Program-made: the position numbers and the translations under genes
The notes under the pieces: model-generated
Told to the model about the DNA's origin: nothing
Seen by the model: only the letters and a program-made list of their open reading frames with translations
Databases searched by the model: none
Origin: Prochlorococcus sp. AG-402-P18
GTDB taxonomy: Bacteria; Cyanobacteriota; Cyanobacteriia; PCC-6307; Cyanobiaceae
Assembly: GCA_003216275.1 (NCBI GenBank)
Contig: QCJC01000011.1
Span: 1-60,323, forward strand
DNA: 60,323 bases
Direction: 5' to 3'
Part shown: in pieces, positions 15,823 to 25,630 of the stretch
How positions within the stretch are numbered: the stretch's first letter is position 1
Layout of the letters: every line of letters starts with the position of its first letter

Positions 15823-15885
15823 TCACACAAAAGATACCAATGGATCATAAGTCTGTGCCAAAGTCATGCAAAACATAGAATTAAC

Positions 15886-16962
15886 ATGGCAAAAAAGATT
15901 TGCATTCTTGCCTTAGTAACAATCCTATTTTCTTTGAGTTCTCCATGGATTGACCCTGCCATTGCAAGCCTCCCAAATGGTAATCGACTAAAAGATCCTT
16001 ATGCAATATTAAGGAATTCTTTACCAATAGAACAGAAAGAATTACGTGAATTACAAAACAAACTAGAAGATACCAGTGATGATCTTCGTGGTAGCAGATG
16101 GTCAGCAATCAGCAAAGCCACCTCAAGAAGTCAATTTTTAGTTGGCAACAGAAAAAATCTCATTCTTGAATCAATGCCAGATGAGAATAAAGAAAAAGCA
16201 ACTATGCTACTTTCGTATTTGAAAGAGGATCTAGATAAATTAGGTCAAATTGCAAACGAAAAAGACAAAGCTTTATTTCTTGAAACCAGAGGTAAAAGTT
16301 TAAAAAAAATTGATGACCTTGAGTCTCTTTTAATAAGCAATAAATTTCCCTATGAAATTCCCGAGGAATATGACAAATTGCCAAGACTTTTAGGAAGAGC
16401 AAATGTAGAAATAAAAACATCTAAAGGAAATATGAATGCAATTATTGACGGATATAATGCCCCTCTAACAGCTGGAGCATTCATAGATCTTTCATTAAAG
16501 GGTTTTTATGATGGTTTACCGATTAATAGAGCTGAAGAATTTTTTATTCTTCAAACTGGAGATCCTAAAGGAGAAGAGATTGGATACATAAATCCTGAAA
16601 CCAATGAATTAAGAACAATTCCACTCGAAATAAGAACTCCCAATTCTAAAGAGACACTCTATGGACAAACTTTTGAAGAAGTAGGTCTTTACACTGAAAC
16701 ACCTGTTCTTCCATTTGCAACTTTAGGAACACTTGGCTGGGCTCATTCTGATACAGAGTTAAATGATGGTTCATCTCAATTCTTCTTCTTCTTATATGAA
16801 GCCGAGCTAAATCCAGCAGGACGAAATCTTATTGATGGTAGAAATGCCGCTTTTGGTTATGTAATTGAAGGATCTGAAATATTAGGCAAACTAGGTGTAG
16901 AAGATAAAATCAATGAGATAAAAGTGATAAGTGGATCAGAAAATTTAAAAATGAACGCTTAG
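15886..16962 (+). CDS. Cyclophilin-type peptidyl-prolyl isomerase, exported (TLP38/TLP40-like)
   Basis: 358 residues. A signal peptide ends near PAIASLPNG (about residue 28). The first ~150 mature residues form the helical domain of thylakoid-lumen cyclophilins. The cyclophilin domain starts near 180 (VEIKTSKGNMNAIIDGYNAP) and contains GFYDGLPINRAEEFFILQTG and SQFFFFLYEAELN. Catalytic-site residues are partly changed from the classic cyclophilin pattern, as in plant TLP40-type proteins, so isomerase activity is not certain. It likely works in the lumen or periplasm on photosynthetic protein assembly. It is followed by thiL after 13 bp. Confidence 0.85.
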   Translation: MAKKICILALVTILFSLSSPWIDPAIASLPNGNRLKDPYAILRNSLPIEQKELRELQNKLEDTSDDLRGSRWSAISKATSRSQFLVGNRKNLILESMPDENKEKATMLLSYLKEDLDKLGQIANEKDKALFLETRGKSLKKIDDLESLLISNKFPYEIPEEYDKLPRLLGRANVEIKTSKGNMNAIIDGYNAPLTAGAFIDLSLKGFYDGLPINRAEEFFILQTGDPKGEEIGYINPETNELRTIPLEIRTPNSKETLYGQTFEEVGLYTETPVLPFATLGTLGWAHSDTELNDGSSQFFFFLYEAELNPAGRNLIDGRNAAFGYVIEGSEILGKLGVEDKINEIKVISGSENLKMNA

Positions 16963-16975
16963 ATTGTAAAATAAA

Positions 16976-17959
16976 GTGCCAATAACAATTAGAGATATAG
17001 GCGAAATCGAACTGATTAATCGTTTAAAAAGATTTATGCGATCGGATCAAATAAATGATGATGTAGCTGAAATAAAAGCCCTGAATAAAAACTTACTTGT
17101 TAATACTGATTTACTTGTAGAAGAAATTCATTTTTCTGAAAAAATATCAAATGCTCAAGATATTGGCTGGAAAAGTATCGCTGTAAATGCTTCTGATCTC
17201 ATTTGCAGCGGCTCAGAAAATATAACTTCTTTCACTGTTGGACTTGTTTTGCCACCCAACACGCATTGGGAATGGGTAGAAAACCTATACATTGGAATGC
17301 ATAAAGCAATGAAAGTTTTTGGGGGAGAAATCATTGGTGGAGATTGCACAGCTGGAGATATAAAAATGATTGCCATTACAGCATTTGGAGAGATGAATCA
17401 GCCAAGACTTCATAGAGGTAATGCTTTACCAGGAGATTACATAGTCAGCACAGGATTCCATGGATTAAGTCGATTAGGTTTAGCTCTTCTAACGTCCGAA
17501 AAATTACCAAGTGAAGTCAAGCTAAGTCCTAGTCTTATTAGTAGAGCCATAAAAGCTCATAAACGCCCTCAAGCAGCTATTGAGGCTCTTAGAGCACTAA
17601 ATGCGTCTAGACCTGATTCAACTATGCTCAGAGCAGCAGGAACCGATAGTAGTGATGGACTGCTGCAATCCGTTAAAGGAATTTGCGAAAGTAGCAATTG
17701 CCAAGCTGTTTTATTAAAAGATGCTCTTCCAAAAGATCCTGAATGGCCAAAAGATTTGAATTGGAATAAATGGTTACTTAATGGAGGCGAAGATTATCAA
17801 ATGATACTTAGCCTCCCTCAAAACTGGGCAAAAGCACTATTAAAGAAATTAAAATCTGCTCGAATTATTGGATTTATCAAGAAAGGTAGACCAGTCGTAT
17901 TATGGGATAATTCCGAGGAAATCAAAGTTGAAAAACTCAGTCTTTTTCAGCACTTTTGA
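16976..17959 (+). CDS. thiL: Thiamine-monophosphate kinase
   Basis: 327 residues from GTG 16976. It makes thiamine diphosphate from the monophosphate. Motifs: VNTDLLVEEIHFSE, the metal-binding Asp stretch; GWKSIAVNASDLICSGS; IIGGDCTAGDIKMIAITAFG; ATP contacts in GTDSSDGLLQSVKG; and LNGGEDYQMILSLP near the end. It is downstream of the cyclophilin gene and converges with gap2 (16 bp). Confidence 0.95.
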   Translation: MPITIRDIGEIELINRLKRFMRSDQINDDVAEIKALNKNLLVNTDLLVEEIHFSEKISNAQDIGWKSIAVNASDLICSGSENITSFTVGLVLPPNTHWEWVENLYIGMHKAMKVFGGEIIGGDCTAGDIKMIAITAFGEMNQPRLHRGNALPGDYIVSTGFHGLSRLGLALLTSEKLPSEVKLSPSLISRAIKAHKRPQAAIEALRALNASRPDSTMLRAAGTDSSDGLLQSVKGICESSNCQAVLLKDALPKDPEWPKDLNWNKWLLNGGEDYQMILSLPQNWAKALLKKLKSARIIGFIKKGRPVVLWDNSEEIKVEKLSLFQHF

Positions 17960-17975
17960 ATAGTGATTTTATATT

Positions 17976-18998
17976 TTATTTCCATTTTTGAGCAACAATT
18001 TCTGCCAAATCAACAACTCTTTGACTATAACCCCATTCGTTGTCATACCAAGCCAATACTTTGACCATATTGTCATCGATACACATCGTCAAAGCTTCAT
18101 CGACGATAGTTGATTCATTAGTTCCAGCATAGTCAGTAGAAACTAGCGGTAAATCTCCATATTTTATTATTCCTTTCATTTCTCCCTGTGAAGCGGTTTT
18201 CAATAATGCGTTTACTTCTTCCGCACTAGTTTTACGACTGGATTCAAAGACCAAATCAACTGCAGAAACGTTTGGAGTTGGAACTCTCATTGCAATTCCT
18301 GTCAATTTGCCCTTCATTTGTGGATACACCAGTGCTACAGCTTTTGCTGCGCCAGTAGATGTAGGCACCAAATTCATTGCAGCTGCCCTAGCTCGTCTTA
18401 AATCGCGATGAGCATTATCTAAAATTCTTTGATCTCCAGTGTAACTATGAATTGTGGTCATAAGACCCTTATTGATCCCTAAATTCTGATCTAAAACTTT
18501 AACTATCGGTGCAAGACAATTAGTAGTACAACTTGCATTACTAAGAATATCAAAATCATCGTGAGAATACTTATCAGCATTAACACCAACCACATAAGTA
18601 CCTACACCATCACCTTTACCAGGTGCAGTTAGAATTACCTTTTTGGCGCCTACTTGTAAATGCTTACTAGCTCCAACATCAGTATTGAATACACCGGTTG
18701 ATTCAATAACTAAATCTATTCCCCACTCTTTCCAGGGAAGATTTAATGGATTGCGATCCGAGTAACATTTTATTTTTTTCCCATTTATCTCGAAAGTATC
18801 ATCAGTATGAGATATCTCAGCGTTTTTAATCTCTCCAAGAATTGAATCATACTTCAATAAATGAGCACAAGTCTTTGGATCAGAAGTCACGTTGATACCA
18901 ACAACCTCGATGTTCGTATTCTCACCTCTACTCAACCAACAACGCATAAAATTGCGTCCAATTCGACCGAAACCATTAATTGCAACACGCAAGGTCAT
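17976..18998 (-). CDS. gap2: Glyceraldehyde-3-phosphate dehydrogenase, photosynthetic type
   Basis: 340 residues. It catalyses 1,3-bisphosphoglycerate to glyceraldehyde-3-phosphate in the Calvin cycle, as a tetramer in the cytoplasm. Nucleotide-binding start [17 protein letters not shown]; catalytic Cys in [14 protein letters not shown]; the fold's C-terminal [15 protein letters not shown]. Cyanobacterial Gap2 uses NADPH and NADH. A short inverted repeat lies upstream (19034-19055). Confidence 0.97.
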   Translation of the reverse strand: MTLRVAINGFGRIGRNFMRCWLSRGENTNIEVVGINVTSDPKTCAHLLKYDSILGEIKNAEISHTDDTFEINGKKIKCYSDRNPLNLPWKEWGIDLVIESTGVFNTDVGASKHLQVGAKKVILTAPGKGDGVGTYVVGVNADKYSHDDFDILSNASCTTNCLAPIVKVLDQNLGINKGLMTTIHSYTGDQRILDNAHRDLRRARAAAMNLVPTSTGAAKAVALVYPQMKGKLTGIAMRVPTPNVSAVDLVFESSRKTSAEEVNALLKTASQGEMKGIIKYGDLPLVSTDYAGTNESTIVDEALTMCIDDNMVKVLAWYDNEWGYSQRVVDLAEIVAQKWK

Positions 18999-19033
18999 TT
19001 CAAGAACGGCTAAACCGCTTAGCTACTGGCCGC

Positions 19034-19055
19034 TGATCATACAGAACGATGATCA
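19034..19055. promoter_or_regulatory. Inverted repeat upstream of gap2
   Basis: TGATCAT 19034-19040 and ATGATCA 19049-19055 are perfect inverted arms 8 bp apart, 36 bp before the gap2 start. It could be an operator or an RNA hairpin in the leader; no known binding motif is assigned. Confidence 0.35.
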
Positions 19056-19176
19056 TTTTCTGTGCATTTTGAAAAATAATTGAAGTGTTAAGCAAATAAA
19101 AAGCACAAAAACTCTGCAATTCTTTAAAAAATGAGCCTTTTATTTGTGAAGGAGGTATCTTTCACTCGACACTGAA

Positions 19177-20631
19177 GTGAAATTGAAGCAGACACAACTA
19201 TTACTACCTCACATCCACTTTGTTGGAATTGGAGGTATTGGTATGTCTGCTTTAGCAATGATTCTCTCTAAAACTGGCTATTCCGTATCAGGTTCTGACC
19301 AAAAAAATAGTCCCATTTTAAAAGAGTTAGCAGCAAATCATATACAGATATTTCCAACTCAAAAAGAATCAAATCTTGACAAAATTGTTGAAAATAACTA
19401 TAACAATATTTTAGTTGTAATAAGTTCCGCAATACCTGCAGAAAATCCAGAATTAAGAAGAGCAAAAAGATATAACTTACCAATCAAACACAGATCTGAA
19501 ATACTAAAATTATTAATCGATCAAAAGAGATCAATAATCATATCAGGATCACATGGAAAAACAACAACAAGTACATTTATAACAACAATTCTTGCCATTG
19601 CCAAAGAAAACCCTACAGCGGTAATCGGTGGTATAGTTCCTATTTACAAAAAAAATTACAACGTTAGTAATAGTAAATTATTAGTCGCAGAAGCAGATGA
19701 ATCAGATGGATCATTAATAACATTCAATCCAAATATTGGAATTATCACTAATGTAGAACTTGAACATGTCGATCATTATAAAAATCTAGAAGATTTAATC
19801 ATAACTATGAAACAATTTGGGCAAAATTGTAACTGCTTAATCGCAAATTATGACTGTCAAAACCTTAAAAAGAATATCAAAGCATCAACATGGTTTTCAA
19901 CACAAATAATTGATAGTATAGATTTTGCACTCATTCCAAACGAATATAATGGTTGTGAAACATTAGCAAAGTATTATGAACAAGGAAAATTTATAGATAT
20001 TGTAAAATTATCCATTCCTGGAATACATAATTTAAGTAATGCAATCGCAGCAATTGCAGCATGTAGAACAGCTGGAATCAATTTTAAGGATATAAAAAAA
20101 GGCATTGAGCATTTAAAGTTACCTGCAAGGAGGTTTGATTATAAGGGATTATGGCAAAATAGATTAATAATTGATGATTATGCACATCACCCTAGTGAAA
20201 TTGATGCAGCCATATCAATGGCCTCTCTTATAATTAAAACAAAAAATAATATTTCTGAAATATCACCGAATAGATTAGTAACTATCTTTCAACCACATCG
20301 TTTTAGTAGGACTAAAAAATTCGAAAAAGACATTGCAAAAAGTCTTATTAAATCTGACTTAGTATTTATAACTCCAATTTACTCTGCTGGAGAAGAAGTA
20401 ATAAAAGGAATCAGCAATCGTTCAATTAGTTATGAGATGAAAAGATTAAACCCAAGTCTTGAAATATATACTCCAGATAATAATGAAGAATTAATAAAAT
20501 TAATCAAAAATAAAACAATCGAAAAAGATTTAATTTTAATTATGGGTGCAGGAGATATTAATATGGTATGTGCAAATTTATTTTTAGAAGTAATCAATAA
20601 TAAATCAATTAGAAAGAATTTAGCTGCTTAA
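19177..20631 (+). CDS. murC: UDP-N-acetylmuramate--L-alanine ligase
   Basis: 484 residues, from GTG 19177. It adds L-alanine to UDP-MurNAc, the first amino-acid step of peptidoglycan synthesis. The Rossmann-like start is [14 protein letters not shown]; the ATP loop [14 protein letters not shown]; the metal-binding block [16 protein letters not shown]; and [15 protein letters not shown] perfect AAGGAGGT lies at 19149-19156, 20 nt before the GTG, which is too far for the usual spacing, so the true start may be a different codon or the sequence may be atypical. murB follows after 3 bp. Confidence 0.96.
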   Translation: MKLKQTQLLLPHIHFVGIGGIGMSALAMILSKTGYSVSGSDQKNSPILKELAANHIQIFPTQKESNLDKIVENNYNNILVVISSAIPAENPELRRAKRYNLPIKHRSEILKLLIDQKRSIIISGSHGKTTTSTFITTILAIAKENPTAVIGGIVPIYKKNYNVSNSKLLVAEADESDGSLITFNPNIGIITNVELEHVDHYKNLEDLIITMKQFGQNCNCLIANYDCQNLKKNIKASTWFSTQIIDSIDFALIPNEYNGCETLAKYYEQGKFIDIVKLSIPGIHNLSNAIAAIAACRTAGINFKDIKKGIEHLKLPARRFDYKGLWQNRLIIDDYAHHPSEIDAAISMASLIIKTKNNISEISPNRLVTIFQPHRFSRTKKFEKDIAKSLIKSDLVFITPIYSAGEEVIKGISNRSISYEMKRLNPSLEIYTPDNNEELIKLIKNKTIEKDLILIMGAGDINMVCANLFLEVINNKSIRKNLAA

Positions 20632-20634
20632 AAG

Positions 20635-21510
20635 ATGAATTCATTTCAATTAAAAAAAAATATTTCATTATCAAATTTTACAACTTGGAGAATAGGAGGA
20701 CCTGCAGAATGGATTGCTGAACCAAAAAATAATGAGGAAATAAAATATTTAATTCATTGGATAAATAAGAAAAAAATTTCATGCAATATTATTGGTGCTG
20801 GATCTAATCTACTAATCAATGACAAAGGAATTAAAGGCTTAAGCCTTTGTATGCGCCAGCTCAAAGGAGTTCAAATTGATAAAAATACTGGAGTTATCGA
20901 AGTCTTTAGCGGAGAAATGCTTCCTACTTTAGCCAGAAGAGCTGCTTCATATGGACTTCATGGACTCGAATGGGCTGTAGGAATACCAGGAACCATTGGT
21001 GGAGCAATAGTTATGAACGCAGGGGCTCAAGGACATTGCATATCGGATCATTTGGAAAGTATTACAACAATATCTTTGACTGGCGAACACCAACTGATCA
21101 AAGCTAGTAATCTCAATTTTAGATATCGATACAGTCTTCTTCAGGATGAACAATTAATTGTCGTATCTGCACGACTAAAGCTGCAACCTGGTCATCCAGA
21201 GAAAATTCGTCAAATCACTCGTGAGAACCTACATCACCGAGTAAGAACTCAACCATATAAAGACCAAACCTGCGGAAGTGTTTTTCGTAATCCTGAACCT
21301 ATGAAAGCTGCTAGATTAATAGAAGAGATTGGTTTAAAAGGATTTCGTATTGGTGGCGCTGAAATATCCAAAATTCATTCAAACTTTATAATTAACGCAA
21401 ATAAAGCTTCCTCATATGACGTACAAGAATTAATTAAATATATCCAAAAAAAAGTTTTTGATTCCTATGGAATCTTGTTAGAAACAGAAGTCAAACAATG
21501 TGGCTTTTAA
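20635..21510 (+). CDS. murB: UDP-N-acetylenolpyruvoylglucosamine reductase
   Basis: 291 residues. It reduces the enolpyruvyl group to lactyl using NADPH and FAD. The FAD domain starts NFTTWRIGGPAEWIAEP, with IIGAGSNLLINDKG and GLEWAVGIPGTIGGAIVMNA. The proton-donor Ser is in TCGSVFRNPEP. It is type II-like, lacking the long Tyr loop. It lies 3 bp after murC, in the usual cyanobacterial murC-murB order. Confidence 0.96.
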   Translation: MNSFQLKKNISLSNFTTWRIGGPAEWIAEPKNNEEIKYLIHWINKKKISCNIIGAGSNLLINDKGIKGLSLCMRQLKGVQIDKNTGVIEVFSGEMLPTLARRAASYGLHGLEWAVGIPGTIGGAIVMNAGAQGHCISDHLESITTISLTGEHQLIKASNLNFRYRYSLLQDEQLIVVSARLKLQPGHPEKIRQITRENLHHRVRTQPYKDQTCGSVFRNPEPMKAARLIEEIGLKGFRIGGAEISKIHSNFIINANKASSYDVQELIKYIQKKVFDSYGILLETEVKQCGF

Positions 21511-21547
21511 ATTTAAACACTAAAATCACTAACAATAGGAAAATCTC

Positions 21548-21895
21548 ATGGCTGGATTCGGACTACCAAATTTTGGACAACTAACTGAAGCTTTTAAAAA
21601 AGCACAACAAATTCAGCAGAATGCTCAAAAACTTCAAGAAGAACTTGAGGTTATGGAAATAGAAGGAGCCAATAATGACAATCGCGTAAAAATATGTTTA
21701 TCAGGTAATCAAAAGCCTTTGAGAGTGAAAATTGACCCATCTCTTCTTTCTGAAGAAACCACAATAATTGAAGAAGCCATACTTGATGCGATGAAGTCCG
21801 CTCACGAAATCTCAACTTCTACGATGAAAGACCGAATGGAAGATTTGACTGGTGGATTCAAACTGAACCTTCCTGGTATGGGAGATGAGACTTAA
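21548..21895 (+). CDS. YbaB/EbfC-family nucleoid-associated protein
   Basis: 115 residues. The helix-rich start [20 protein letters not shown] and the centre [20 protein letters not shown] are typical of YbaB/EbfC, small DNA-binding dimers that coat or bend DNA. The last 38 bp overlap the convergent rsgA 3' end. The start is ATG 21548 with AGGAAA upstream. Confidence 0.9.
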   Translation: MAGFGLPNFGQLTEAFKKAQQIQQNAQKLQEELEVMEIEGANNDNRVKICLSGNQKPLRVKIDPSLLSEETTIIEEAILDAMKSAHEISTSTMKDRMEDLTGGFKLNLPGMGDET

Positions 21896-22802
21896 TCATT
21901 TCCTCAATACTTTCGCGATAAAAGGAATATCTTTCAAAATCTTTGTCAACCACACAACCTGGCTCATCTCTATGCAAACAATTACGGAACTTACATTTTG
22001 AGTGAGTAAACTGTGCGCGAAATTCAGGAAACAAACCTGCAAAGCCAGATATATCGTTTACTATTTCAGGACGATTAAAGCCTGGAGTATCAGCAAGAAG
22101 TGATCCATCTCCAATAGAAAAAAGTTCAACATGTCTGGTTGTATGTTTACCTCTTCTTAATTTTTTTGAAACTGATGAAGTCGGTAATGAAAGAGTTGGA
22201 ATTAATTGATTAATTAAACTTGTCTTTCCTACTCCAGAGGGGCCGGCTAATACGGTTAATCTTGTTTCTCTAAATCGTTCGATTAACAAATCCATACCTT
22301 GAAGATTCTTCATAGATACTGGTACAGAATCATAGCCCCAAGATTTGAATTTTTGAATATATAAATTCAAATCAGTTTGTTTAATTAAGTCAATTTTGGT
22401 TAAAATAATTAAAGGTTTGATATTTGCAGATTCAGCTGTAATTAAGAAACGACTAGTTTGCTCACTATCAAAGGAAGGATGCTCAACAGAGATACAAATA
22501 GCAATTAAAGTAACATTTGCTACTGCTGGACGTTTTAAAAAACTTATTCGAGATTCTACGCCAGCAATTATAGCTCTTTTATTTTTGTAATCTATAGACT
22601 CAACAAGAACGATATCGCCAACATGTATAACAAAACCTTGATAATCTAATTTACTTCTTCTTTTGCATAATAATCTAATCTTTTCAGAAAATTGATCCAG
22701 GCAATATCCTTCAAAATGTTGATGATTAATTTCTACTATTAAAAAATTAGCTTTAAGAGCGACAACAATTCCCCTACAACTAATAGAATTATTTTTATTC
22801 AC
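21858..22802 (-). CDS. rsgA: Small ribosomal subunit biogenesis GTPase RsgA
   Basis: 314 residues. A circularly permuted GTPase that releases late 30S assembly factors. The G motifs occur in permuted order: ILTKIDLI (G4, about 137), [14 protein letters not shown] (G1), then [13 protein letters not shown] (G3). An OB-fold precedes them, and a C-terminal zinc finger follows ([14 protein letters not shown] with a later His). The 3' end overlaps ybaB by 38 bp. The gene overlaps the TusA-like ORF by 8 bp upstream, so it is the last gene of the dnaJ group. Confidence 0.95.
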   Translation of the reverse strand: MNKNNSISCRGIVVALKANFLIVEINHQHFEGYCLDQFSEKIRLLCKRRSKLDYQGFVIHVGDIVLVESIDYKNKRAIIAGVESRISFLKRPAVANVTLIAICISVEHPSFDSEQTSRFLITAESANIKPLIILTKIDLIKQTDLNLYIQKFKSWGYDSVPVSMKNLQGMDLLIERFRETRLTVLAGPSGVGKTSLINQLIPTLSLPTSSVSKKLRRGKHTTRHVELFSIGDGSLLADTPGFNRPEIVNDISGFAGLFPEFRAQFTHSKCKFRNCLHRDEPGCVVDKDFERYSFYRESIEEMIKSHLPYQEGSV

Positions 22803-23034
22803 TAAATACTATTATAGAAACCATTTTAGAATCTTTATTCTCTATATTTACTTTATAACCTTTCTCTTGCAATCCCTCTATGACATTAACTTCAGCTTCA
22901 CCTATATCCAAATCTACTTTTAAAACTTCATTTGATGATAGCTTTTCCAAAGCCACGCAACATTTGACAAAATTCACCGGACAAACAATACCTCGCAAAT
23001 CTAAATAATGATCAGTTAATCTATTAATCTCCAC
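22795..23034 (-). CDS. TusA/SirA-family sulfur-carrier protein
   Basis: 79 residues. The fold is TusA-like: HYLDLRGIVCPVNFVKCCVA, with the persulfide Cys in CPVN rather than the canonical CPxP, then EVLKVDLDIGEAEVNVIEGL. Such proteins relay sulfur to tRNA or cofactor synthesis. The loss of the second Pro makes catalytic details uncertain, but the Cys is kept. It sits in the middle of dnaJ and rsgA (1-bp and 8-bp overlaps). Confidence 0.85.
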   Translation of the reverse strand: MEINRLTDHYLDLRGIVCPVNFVKCCVALEKLSSNEVLKVDLDIGEAEVNVIEGLQEKGYKVNIENKDSKMVSIIVFSE

Positions 23035-24167
23035 TATTTTTTTCCAAATAATCGACTAAATAAACCACTTTTATGATAATGATGTTGAGGTCCCCTCGCA
23101 GAATAATGACCAGCTAATTCCTCTAATAAATTCCTTTCAGAATCAGATAATTTTGTAGGTAATTTAATCTTTACTGAGACTTGATGATTTCCTCTAGCAA
23201 CAGGATTTCCAAGTTTAGGTACTCCCTTGTTCTCTAAATTCAAAATAGAGTTGGGTTGTGTTCCTAGTGGAATTTGTAACTTAGTTGGGCCATCTACAGT
23301 ATCTATTTCAATAGTATCTCCTAATATTGCCTGAAGATAACTTATATTTACTTCGGATAAAATAGTTAATCCCTCCCTCTTAAGATTCGGATGATTTTTA
23401 ACTTTTAAAAATACATATAAATCTCCAGATGGACCACCTTTTAATCCAGCGTTACCCTCTCCTGAAACTCTTAAACGTGTTCCGCTATCAACTCCAGCAG
23501 GAATATTAATTCTTAATTGTTTTCTTACTTGTTTAACACCTTTCCCACCACAAGAAGTACAAGGATCCTTAATCACTTGTCCCGTTCCACCACAATTTGG
23601 GCATTCAGCGACTTGGGTAAAGCTTCCAAAAGGTGTACGTGTAGCTCTTCTTACTTGACCAGCTCCACCACATGTAGAACAGGTCACTGGACTAGTTCCT
23701 TTTTTAGCTCCAGTCCCTCTGCACACATCGCAGGTTTCTAAATGAGGAACCTTGATCTCTTTTTCTTGTCCAAAAATAGCTTTATCAAAATCAATAGTGA
23801 GGTCGTAACGTAAATCATCTCCTTGCTGAGGTCCACGCCTTTGGGGGCGAGAACCTCCAGGTGAGCCAGAGCCACCAAAACCATTAAAAAAGGTCTCAAA
23901 CAAATCTGCAAAACCACCCATATCTCCCATGTCTGGCATGCCAGCTGCACCTCCTAATCCAGCTTCTCCAAATTGGTCATAACGAGCTCGCTTTTGAGAA
24001 TCGCTTAAAACTTCATATGCTTTACCTATTTCCTTAAACTTTTCCTCTGCACCTGCTTCCTTATTTACGTCAGGATGATATTTTCGAGCTTGCTGTCTAT
24101 AAGCTCTTTTTAAAGTATCTGAATCAGCATCTCTACTGACACCTAAGAGTTCGTAAAAATCAGCCAT
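23034..24167 (-). CDS. dnaJ: Chaperone DnaJ (type I Hsp40)
   Basis: 377 residues. It delivers unfolded proteins to DnaK and stimulates its ATPase. The J domain has the HPD motif in [10 protein letters not shown] Gly-rich linker with [18 protein letters not shown] follows. The zinc domain has all four CxxCxGxG repeats ([24 protein letters not shown] and CTSCGGKG). It is downstream of grpE (44 bp). A second DnaJ-type gene may exist elsewhere. Confidence 0.97.
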   Translation of the reverse strand: MADFYELLGVSRDADSDTLKRAYRQQARKYHPDVNKEAGAEEKFKEIGKAYEVLSDSQKRARYDQFGEAGLGGAAGMPDMGDMGGFADLFETFFNGFGGSGSPGGSRPQRRGPQQGDDLRYDLTIDFDKAIFGQEKEIKVPHLETCDVCRGTGAKKGTSPVTCSTCGGAGQVRRATRTPFGSFTQVAECPNCGGTGQVIKDPCTSCGGKGVKQVRKQLRINIPAGVDSGTRLRVSGEGNAGLKGGPSGDLYVFLKVKNHPNLKREGLTILSEVNISYLQAILGDTIEIDTVDGPTKLQIPLGTQPNSILNLENKGVPKLGNPVARGNHQVSVKIKLPTKLSDSERNLLEELAGHYSARGPQHHYHKSGLFSRLFGKK

Positions 24168-24211
24168 TAATCCATTTAAACAAATTCACTTCCTTTTCGA
24201 TCATCTTGTAG

Positions 24212-24979
24212 TTAATTCTCATCGTTAGTTGAATCCTCTGAAGATTTATTTTGTTCTTGATTTGGAATAACCTGATCAGAAATCTCTTCATCAGCAGGTT
24301 GGGATCCCGGTCCCATAGAAACTTTGACTAAAGCATGCCTTAAGACACGACCATTCAAGTGATACCCCCTCTGTAATTCTTCAATCACAATATCTTCAGC
24401 TTTTTCATCACTTGGCTCTCTCATAACCGCTTCATGCAATTTGGGATCAAAAGGTTGATCAATAACTCGCATAGGAGCAACACCTAATTGCTTAAGTACT
24501 TCTACCAATTGCTTATAAAGTCCTTGATAACTTCTATGTAATGCCTGAGCTTCTTCACCTTCAGGGTTTAATTGTTGTCTTGCTCTTTCAAAATTGTCAA
24601 CAACTGGAAGTATTTCACTAAGAGTGGTACACGTGAGCTGGATTTTTAAATCGTCTTGATCTCGACTTTGACGCTTTCGGAAATTATCAAAATCTGCAGC
24701 AATTCTCATGTATTGGCTGTTGAGCGTTTCATGCTCTTTTTCTAATTGTTGTAACCTTGCTTCAGTATCTAAACCTTTTGTATTTGACTCTGAGACAGGT
24801 GGAGTTTGATCATTAATATCCTCACCCAATTCTGACTGCTTGGCAGGGTTGTCAGTGGATTGATCTGGATTAGATGATTCATTACTTGTATTAGAACTTA
24901 CAGAATTTTCAATAGAGTCATTTTCTGATGAACCATCCTGAGATAATTCATGTTCTGAGGAGGGAACGTCTGAATTCAT
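24212..24979 (-). CDS. grpE: Nucleotide exchange factor GrpE
   Basis: 255 residues. The first ~85 are acidic and Ser/Asn/Gln-rich, a disordered extension. The core has the long helix [20 protein letters not shown], then the conserved [12 protein letters not shown], and a beta domain ending in [16 protein letters not shown]. It swaps ADP for ATP on DnaK. No CIRCE element was seen upstream. Confidence 0.96.
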   Translation of the reverse strand: MNSDVPSSEHELSQDGSSENDSIENSVSSNTSNESSNPDQSTDNPAKQSELGEDINDQTPPVSESNTKGLDTEARLQQLEKEHETLNSQYMRIAADFDNFRKRQSRDQDDLKIQLTCTTLSEILPVVDNFERARQQLNPEGEEAQALHRSYQGLYKQLVEVLKQLGVAPMRVIDQPFDPKLHEAVMREPSDEKAEDIVIEELQRGYHLNGRVLRHALVKVSMGPGSQPADEEISDQVIPNQEQNKSSEDSTNDEN

Positions 24980-25072
24980 ATAGTTTGATTAGCTATTAAT
25001 ACATGTTGATACCAAAGGGTTTTTTGTACAAGCTACGGAAGCCCACACCTATTACTATCTTAAAAAAATAAT

Positions 25073-25558
25073 TTATGAATCAACTTCAAACACAAGAGCA
25101 ACACCATTATTGCAATAACGTTTACCAGTTGGCCTTGGTCCATCATTAAAAACATGCCCCTGATGACCATTACAGCGCCGACAATGATATTCAGTTCTTG
25201 GAACAATTAATTTGAAATCTGTTTTTGTTTCAATTGCATCAGGTAAGTGATCGAAAAAGCTTGGCCAACCTGTTCCACTATCAAATTTGGTTTTGGAAGA
25301 AAATAAAGCAAGCCCGCATCCTGCACAGCGAAAAATTCCTTTTCTTTTTTCATCATTCAAGGGGCTTGAAAATGGCCTCTCTGTTCCTTCCTTACGCAAG
25401 ACATTAAATGAGTCTTTCGATAAACGTTTTTCCCATTCTGCATCCGTCAAAGTTTTATAGTTATCCATAGGTTTCGAAGAAGCAAAAGCGCTTTTTGGTT
25501 TAATAATAAAACCAGAAAGAGTATTCAAGAATCCAATCATTAAAAATCTACGGTTCAA
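25073..25558 (-). CDS. msrB: Peptide methionine-R-sulfoxide reductase, exported (Tat-like signal)
   Basis: 161 residues. The catalytic domain (about 40-160) has the two CxxC zinc pairs (FRCAGCGLALF and YHCRRCNGHQGH), the substrate motif GTGWPSFFDHLP, and the catalytic Cys near the end (RYCNNGVAL). The N-terminus has twin Arg (NRRFLMIG) followed by a hydrophobic segment and SAFASS, so it is probably exported by Tat to the periplasm or lumen, where it repairs oxidised methionine. Confidence 0.9.
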   Translation of the reverse strand: MNRRFLMIGFLNTLSGFIIKPKSAFASSKPMDNYKTLTDAEWEKRLSKDSFNVLRKEGTERPFSSPLNDEKRKGIFRCAGCGLALFSSKTKFDSGTGWPSFFDHLPDAIETKTDFKLIVPRTEYHCRRCNGHQGHVFNDGPRPTGKRYCNNGVALVFEVDS

Positions 25559-25630
25559 AGAAATTTTTCAATTCGATCAATAATAATAAAATTTTCTCAT
25601 TAAAAAGTGAAAAAAATTAATTTATAAAAA

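Noticed and set aside
21858-21895. Frameshift or misassembly at the ybaB/rsgA ends
   Set aside because: Both proteins end normally for their families; this is a true 38-bp tail-to-tail overlap, not rare in compact genomes.
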